Origin: Desulfobacteraceae bacterium UBA2174 | GTDB taxonomy: Bacteria; Desulfobacterota; Desulfobacteria; Desulfobacterales; UBA2174 | DNA: 56,708 nt | NCBI GenBank assembly: GCA_002327445.1 | Contig: DCWA01000037.1 | Span: 1 to 56,708, forward strand | Direction of reading: 5' to 3' | In this document: positions 52,732 to 56,708 of the stretch, piece by piece | Layout of the letters: each line of letters opens with the position of its first letter | Numbering within the stretch: position 1 is the first letter of the stretch | Program-made: the position numbers and the translations under genes | Notes under the pieces: model-generated | The model's database searches: none | What the model saw: only the letters and a program-made list of their open reading frames with translations | Told to the model about the DNA's origin: nothing

Positions 52732-54829
52732 GCATTTTTTGCGGCTGGCGGGCAACGGCCGGTGGCCCATGCTGACGCAATGGCTTCAGGACCCCACCCG
52801 GAGATTCCTGGAGTCGGCCAGGGTTGATGATCTGGCAAACAATTACGAGCGTCTCAGACGATTGCTGGCGCCGCGCCCGGGGCTCAATGAATTGTTGGAA
52901 GTTCGGCTCACCGCCGAATGGCTGCTGACTTGCGAGCCGGTTTCTCCGCTCTTGACGCAGTGGCTGCACGCCATCGGTGCGCCGTTCCGCTGGCTTCCAC
53001 GCGGTATTACAAACTCCGGAGGGCTCTGGTCGGCGGTTCCGGTGCTGCTGACCGACGCCGGCGACCATGCCACTGTTCGCTACTTCATCGCCGGCCGTGT
53101 GCCGGGCGGCCCTCCCGTACCGCTGCTTTCCCCCTGGGGCGAGGCGCTGTGCGACGCCTCCGCCCGGGAAGCGATCACGGCCGCTGCAAATTTTTCGGTG
53201 GCGCCGGGGTTTCGTTTTCACCTGTTCCCGCTGCTTGCTCCCGGCACCGGCATTGCGGTCCGCGGCCCATCCTTGGGGCTGCCCCTGGCGATGGCCTTGC
53301 GGCAGCTTTGCGCCAACGAAACGGTTTTCGCCACGGTGGCCGCCACCGGCGAACTGGGCGAAAAAGGGGAGCTGAAGCCCGTGAGCGGTTTGAAGGCCAA
53401 GGGTCAGGCGGCGTTGCGGCACCACTTGCGGCACATGGTTTATCCGGCTGCCAACCGGACGCCGAAAGGCGTTTCGGACCTGGAATGGATTCCGGCCGCC
53501 GATTTGGACGAAGCATTGGTTTTGGCCTTGCTGGCGGGCAGAAACGGTTCGGGATCGAAGCGCACCTTTGCCCGAATGCTGGTGGATGCCGAAGCGTTCG
53601 TGGCCCACTGCGGCAGCGTGCCGGCGGATTGGATCGATTGGGCCGGGGAGACGGGCCGGTTGGAAGGCATCGTCACCCAAGTGTTGGCCGACACCGAGCG
53701 GTTGGCGGACCTGGCCCGTCGCATCGAGCGATTCACCGACGCCGGGCGCTACCGGCAAGCGGCGAGCGTGGCGTCTCTTGTTGCGCCCGCCGCGGTGGCA
53801 TCATTGCCCGAAACACACCTGGAAAGCGGTTTTCGCTGGGCCATCGACTGCCTCACCCTGGCCAATCGCCGCGGACAGGTGACTGAAGCGGTTGAATGGG
53901 ACCGGGTGGGCGCCACTTTGACGAAGCGGGCGGTGGACACGGGCCAGACGGATGCCGTGGCGCACTACACGAACATCGCTTTCGTTCACCGGGAGCAGGG
54001 GCATTACCATTTTACACCGGACCTTCCGGAAATCCTCTTCACCTTGGAAGCCGGCCTGGCCCAGGTCGCCGACGCCCGGCGCGCCATGGGGTCCGCGGTG
54101 GACAAGACCTATGGCGCTCTCTGCGGCACCTTGGCCCAGCATTACGGTTTTTGCGGGCCGGAGTGGATGGCGGCCACCGAGCGATACATCGAGAAGGCGC
54201 GGCGGGCCTTCGGTGGCGGTGATGTGCCGAGCCGGCGCCAAGACTGGCTCAGGCCCCTCAACTACCGCTGTTACGCGCGGCTGGATGCCGGCGACATGGC
54301 CGGCGCGCAAGGGGACCTGATGGCCTATCTTGAAACGTCGGACTGGGATGAAGTCATGCAAAAGGTCGCTGCTCTGGACCGCTGGCAGCAGGCGTTGCTG
54401 GCCCGTTTTCTGGCGGATGCCGGCACCACCGAGGCGATGGAAACCTACCTTGACCGGGTTGCCCACCTGGTGCCCACGGTGCCGGCGGTCCACCCCTGGC
54501 CGCTTTGGGTCAACAACCTCGGCCGCATGGCGCAGCAAGCAAGGCAGACCGAAACCGCCGAACGATACTATCGCACTGCGTTGGCGCGTTGCCGGCACGC
54601 CGGCATAGGGCCGACGGTACAGGTGATGGCGCTGCTCCCCCTGGCCGGGCTCGATGCCCTGGGGCGATTGGACGCGGATATAGTGGGAAGAGAAATCAAC
54701 GCCGTGCGGCGCGCCGCCGCGCACCTCGATCCCGGGCATTTTCGACCCGTGTTCGAGATGGGCCCGGCGCCTTTGCTGACCCTGATCCGGGACAACCCTC
54801 GGCGGCTGTTTCCTTTTTCATACCGCTGA
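52724..54829 (+). CDS. Lon-fold serine protease with a long helical tail
   Basis: A 701-residue protein. Residues about 130-275 match the S16 (Lon) peptidase domain: the catalytic Ser in RGPSLGLPLAMAL is Ser183, and the general-base Lys in SGLKAKGQAAL is Lys224, a 41-residue gap close to that of Lon (43 in E. coli). ATGELGEKGELKPV is also typical. No AAA+ domain and no recognisable SAVED or CARF sensor is seen. The C-terminal 400 residues are helical, with TPR-like repeats (EAMETYLDRVAHLVPTVPAV, TETAERYYRTALARC). It overlaps the anti-sigma-like gene by 8 nt and is probably made with it. The likely target is the anti-sigma. Confidence 0.7.
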   Translation: MLEHFLRLAGNGRWPMLTQWLQDPTRRFLESARVDDLANNYERLRRLLAPRPGLNELLEVRLTAEWLLTCEPVSPLLTQWLHAIGAPFRWLPRGITNSGGLWSAVPVLLTDAGDHATVRYFIAGRVPGGPPVPLLSPWGEALCDASAREAITAAANFSVAPGFRFHLFPLLAPGTGIAVRGPSLGLPLAMALRQLCANETVFATVAATGELGEKGELKPVSGLKAKGQAALRHHLRHMVYPAANRTPKGVSDLEWIPAADLDEALVLALLAGRNGSGSKRTFARMLVDAEAFVAHCGSVPADWIDWAGETGRLEGIVTQVLADTERLADLARRIERFTDAGRYRQAASVASLVAPAAVASLPETHLESGFRWAIDCLTLANRRGQVTEAVEWDRVGATLTKRAVDTGQTDAVAHYTNIAFVHREQGHYHFTPDLPEILFTLEAGLAQVADARRAMGSAVDKTYGALCGTLAQHYGFCGPEWMAATERYIEKARRAFGGGDVPSRRQDWLRPLNYRCYARLDAGDMAGAQGDLMAYLETSDWDEVMQKVAALDRWQQALLARFLADAGTTEAMETYLDRVAHLVPTVPAVHPWPLWVNNLGRMAQQARQTETAERYYRTALARCRHAGIGPTVQVMALLPLAGLDALGRLDADIVGREINAVRRAAAHLDPGHFRPVFEMGPAPLLTLIRDNPRRLFPFSYR

Positions 54830-55040
54830 GGGGAAATTAGGGTGCCATCCCGCGTGCAGCAAAGAATTTGAATTTTTTTGAGCCCGTTTTGGAAAACTCG
54901 TCACCGACGCCGTCAGGGTTTCACAGAAGGAGGTTGTTCGTAAAAAGGCCAGAGCTGTCATCCCGAGCGAAGCGAGGGATCTCTGCGCAAAAATGATTTT
55001 TCTGGCCTTTCATTCAAACCATTGCCCGGAGGTGTATGCC
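54830..55040. other. Gap between the protease gene and cas6
   Basis: 211 bp with no gene. It contains CATCCCGAGCGAAGCGAGGG, a short dispersed repeat. GGAGGT (55028-55033) is the cas6 ribosome binding site. No clear promoter or terminator is visible, so read-through from the sigma operon into cas6 is possible. Confidence 0.5.
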
Positions 55041-55964
55041 ATGCTCTATGGCAAATACGAATTCATCTGCCGTTTTGAAGACGAGGCGCGGCTGCCGCCC
55101 TTCAAGGGCTCCACGGTGCGGGGTCTGCTCGGCCATGCCCTGAAACGAACGGTCTGCGTCTTGAAGCACCAGGAATGCCCCGACTGCCTCCTGCGCCGCG
55201 ACTGCCTCTACGCGCGCATGTTCGGCCTGCCGCCGCCCACGGAAAAAGCCGCGGCCAACGCCTCGGCCGAACCGCACCCCTTCGTGCTGGAGCCGCCCCT
55301 GGAGGAAAAGACCGTCTATCATCCCGGCGATACCATCACCATCGGCCTGATCCTCTTCGGCGAGATCAACCGCAAGTTGCCCTATTTCATATATGCCTTC
55401 GACGAGATGGGCAAAATCGGGATGGGGAAGCGGGTGGGGGGGAAGCTTGGAGTTTTTGTTTTACAGGAAGTGCGCTGCGGAAAAACGATTGTTTACAAAG
55501 ATGGCAACAGCGAAATCAAATTGCCGGAATCATTGCCGTGGCTTTCGCTTGAACCGGCTGGTGGCGGAGACAAGTTTGACCAAGTGGAGGTTGGTCTGGT
55601 CACTCCGCTGCGGTTCCAACGTGAGGGTCACCTGGAGGATCAACTGTCCTTCGAGCAGTTCATTCGTCTGGCACTGCGTCGTGCATCAAGTCTGCTTTCC
55701 GCTTTTGGGGAAGGAGAACCAGTATTGGACTATAGCGGCCTGATCGAAAGTGCCGCTACGGTTGAGACTGTCTCTGCAGATCTGACATGGCTCGACTGGA
55801 GCCGCTATTCGAATCGACAGAAGAAGCGAATTCCCATGGGCGGACTGGTGGGGCGTGTCATTTATTCGGGGAATCTTAGTCATTTTTTTCCGTTTTTCGA
55901 ATTTGCTGGGCGTGTACATTTGGGCAAGAATTCGACATTCGGTTTAGGAAAGATTGAGGTGTAA
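55041..55964 (+). CDS. cas6: Cas6-family CRISPR RNA endoribonuclease
   Basis: A 307-residue RAMP-fold protein of the Cas6 family, which cleaves precursor CRISPR RNA in the repeats. The N-terminal part has FKGSTVRGLLGHALKR, then the cysteine-rich CPDCLLRRDCLYARMFGL common to bacterial Cas6. The C-terminal end HLGKNSTFGLGKIEV is the glycine-rich loop that binds RNA. The start at 55041 has a perfect GGAGGT 7 nt upstream; a longer start at 54993 is less likely. It is followed after 79 nt by a CARF gene. No CRISPR repeat array is seen in the window. Type III is inferred from the CARF neighbour. Confidence 0.88.
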   Translation: MLYGKYEFICRFEDEARLPPFKGSTVRGLLGHALKRTVCVLKHQECPDCLLRRDCLYARMFGLPPPTEKAAANASAEPHPFVLEPPLEEKTVYHPGDTITIGLILFGEINRKLPYFIYAFDEMGKIGMGKRVGGKLGVFVLQEVRCGKTIVYKDGNSEIKLPESLPWLSLEPAGGGDKFDQVEVGLVTPLRFQREGHLEDQLSFEQFIRLALRRASSLLSAFGEGEPVLDYSGLIESAATVETVSADLTWLDWSRYSNRQKKRIPMGGLVGRVIYSGNLSHFFPFFEFAGRVHLGKNSTFGLGKIEV

Positions 55965-56043
55965 CCCCACGTGCGTAAGAAGTGGCTGGGAGCAGCCTAA
56001 GAATGAAGCGAACACAGCCACGGATTGGAAAGGAGAGTAAAGG

Positions 56044-56706
56044 ATGGTTGAGAAACAGATAGCCTGTAATGACTTGTTCCTTCTCGTGGGATCGAATCCC
56101 CTGCCGAATTTCCTCGCCACGCTTATCTTGAAGCCTAAATCCGTCCGGTTCTTTTACAGCCCGGAAACCGAAGATGTGAAGGACTATCTTCGTGAAAGGT
56201 TGAGAATTAAACTTGCTCAAACATCCCAGGTCGAAACATGCATCGAGGACGCGACCGACGCGGCCAAAGTCAAGGACGCATTTGCCTCGGTTCCCAAAGG
56301 GACGCACCTCCATTACACTGGAGGTACCAAGATTATGGCGGCCCACGCCCGCATGGCCTTTTTTCAGGCCGGGGGGCAAGACGAACATGCCTCGTACCTC
56401 GATGAAAGGAAAGGTATTCTACGATTTGACCACGGGTATGGGATCGATTTGCTGCATCAGACTATCGATACATCCTTTAATGATATTCTATCCCTGCACG
56501 GTATCCAGCAAATTTTTAAGGAAGATAGATCGATATCGCCGCAAGCCGCGAAAGATTCCCAGAGCATTGCCCAGCAGGTTCTAAAAGATCCAGTGCTCGC
56601 CAAGAAGCTTTACCAAATTCAAAAAAGGGACGGAAAGCTTCCCTCAATTGAAGAAGCGAAACGCAACCCGGTGGATGTCGGCAAACTATACTGCAAACGG
56701 CGATAA
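56044..56706 (+). CDS. CARF-domain protein (Card1/DUF1887-like), split or short
   Basis: A 220-residue protein with a CARF fold. FLLVGSNPLPNFLATLILKP is the N-terminal Rossmann element, and HLHYTGGTKIMAAHARM (about residues 94-110) is the family GGTK motif that binds cyclic oligoadenylate. NDILSLHGIQQIF near residue 145 is also as in Card1/DUF1887. The nuclease domain seen in full-length Card1 is missing: the frame ends with TAA at 56704-56706, and the last base forms TAATG with a new ATG at the window end. The nuclease may be on this next frame, or this is a CARF-only sensor. The ribosome site AAAGGAGAG-like lies upstream. Confidence 0.75.
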   Translation: MVEKQIACNDLFLLVGSNPLPNFLATLILKPKSVRFFYSPETEDVKDYLRERLRIKLAQTSQVETCIEDATDAAKVKDAFASVPKGTHLHYTGGTKIMAAHARMAFFQAGGQDEHASYLDERKGILRFDHGYGIDLLHQTIDTSFNDILSLHGIQQIFKEDRSISPQAAKDSQSIAQQVLKDPVLAKKLYQIQKRDGKLPSIEEAKRNPVDVGKLYCKRR

Positions 56707-56708
56707 TG

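Noticed and set aside
54830..56708. A CRISPR repeat array near cas6
   Set aside because: No regularly spaced direct repeats of 25-40 bp were found in this part or elsewhere in the window.

Overview
The window reads as a high-GC chromosome segment of a strict anaerobe, most likely a Desulfobacterota (Desulfosarcina/Desulfobacterales-type) bacterium. This is inferred from gene content: LUD/CCG lactate-type Fe-S proteins, a four-subunit 2-oxoacid:ferredoxin oxidoreductase beside NuoEFG-like flavin subunits, a YedE/YedF/DUF3343 selenium-associated cluster with a double-cubane 2-hydroxyacyl-CoA dehydratase-like pair, rubrerythrin-like ferritin, and many short dispersed repeats. No 16S or other taxonomic marker was available, so the placement is provisional.

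Layout. 0.2-4.7 kb: lutC-like gene and a LutB-LutA fusion, separated by an AAA/DUF4143 ATPase that looks inserted. 4.7-7.9 kb: two paralogous ATP-grasp ligases and an esterase-like hydrolase. 8.3-15.9 kb: yedE-yedF-DUF3343-kinase, DCCP reductase, activase and cysteine desulfurase, interrupted by REP-like repeats and a PIN/Phd toxin-antitoxin pair with a clear promoter and palindromic operator. 16.1-19.4 kb: pstSCAB. 19.5-21.2 kb: two decayed, convergent polyhydroxyalkanoate genes. 21.4-28.2 kb (minus): ferritin-like, nuoG-like, nuoF, nuoE, porB, porA, porD, porG. 28.4-31.7 kb (minus): yajD, SPFH, NfeD, AI-2E permease. 32.2-35.2 kb: YkgJ-type cysteine protein coupled to a membrane-anchored protein kinase. 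35.3-39.5 kb (minus): tRNA-Pro(CGG), leuD, leuC, lepA. 39.8-42.1 kb: REC-GGDEF protein, GNAT, DUF2156. 42.3-47.8 kb (minus): rhomboid with a DnaJ-C-like tail, nadC, valS, acidic hypothetical. 48.0-49.2 kb: rsmE and tRNA-Phe(GAA).

Downstream of tRNA-Phe the character changes. About 0.8 kb of degenerate sequence is followed by a tightly overlapping four-gene operon: unknown protein, sigma-70-like factor, protein with a zinc anti-sigma (ZAS) motif, and a Lon-fold serine protease with a long helical tail. Then come cas6 and a CARF (Card1/DUF1887-like) gene at the window edge, so a type III CRISPR locus probably continues beyond it. The sigma / anti-sigma / Lon-protease arrangement beside a cyclic-oligoadenylate sensor is the most interesting feature. 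It resembles in logic, but not in domain make-up, the described CalpL-CalpT-CalpS protease-controlled transcription response of type III CRISPR systems.
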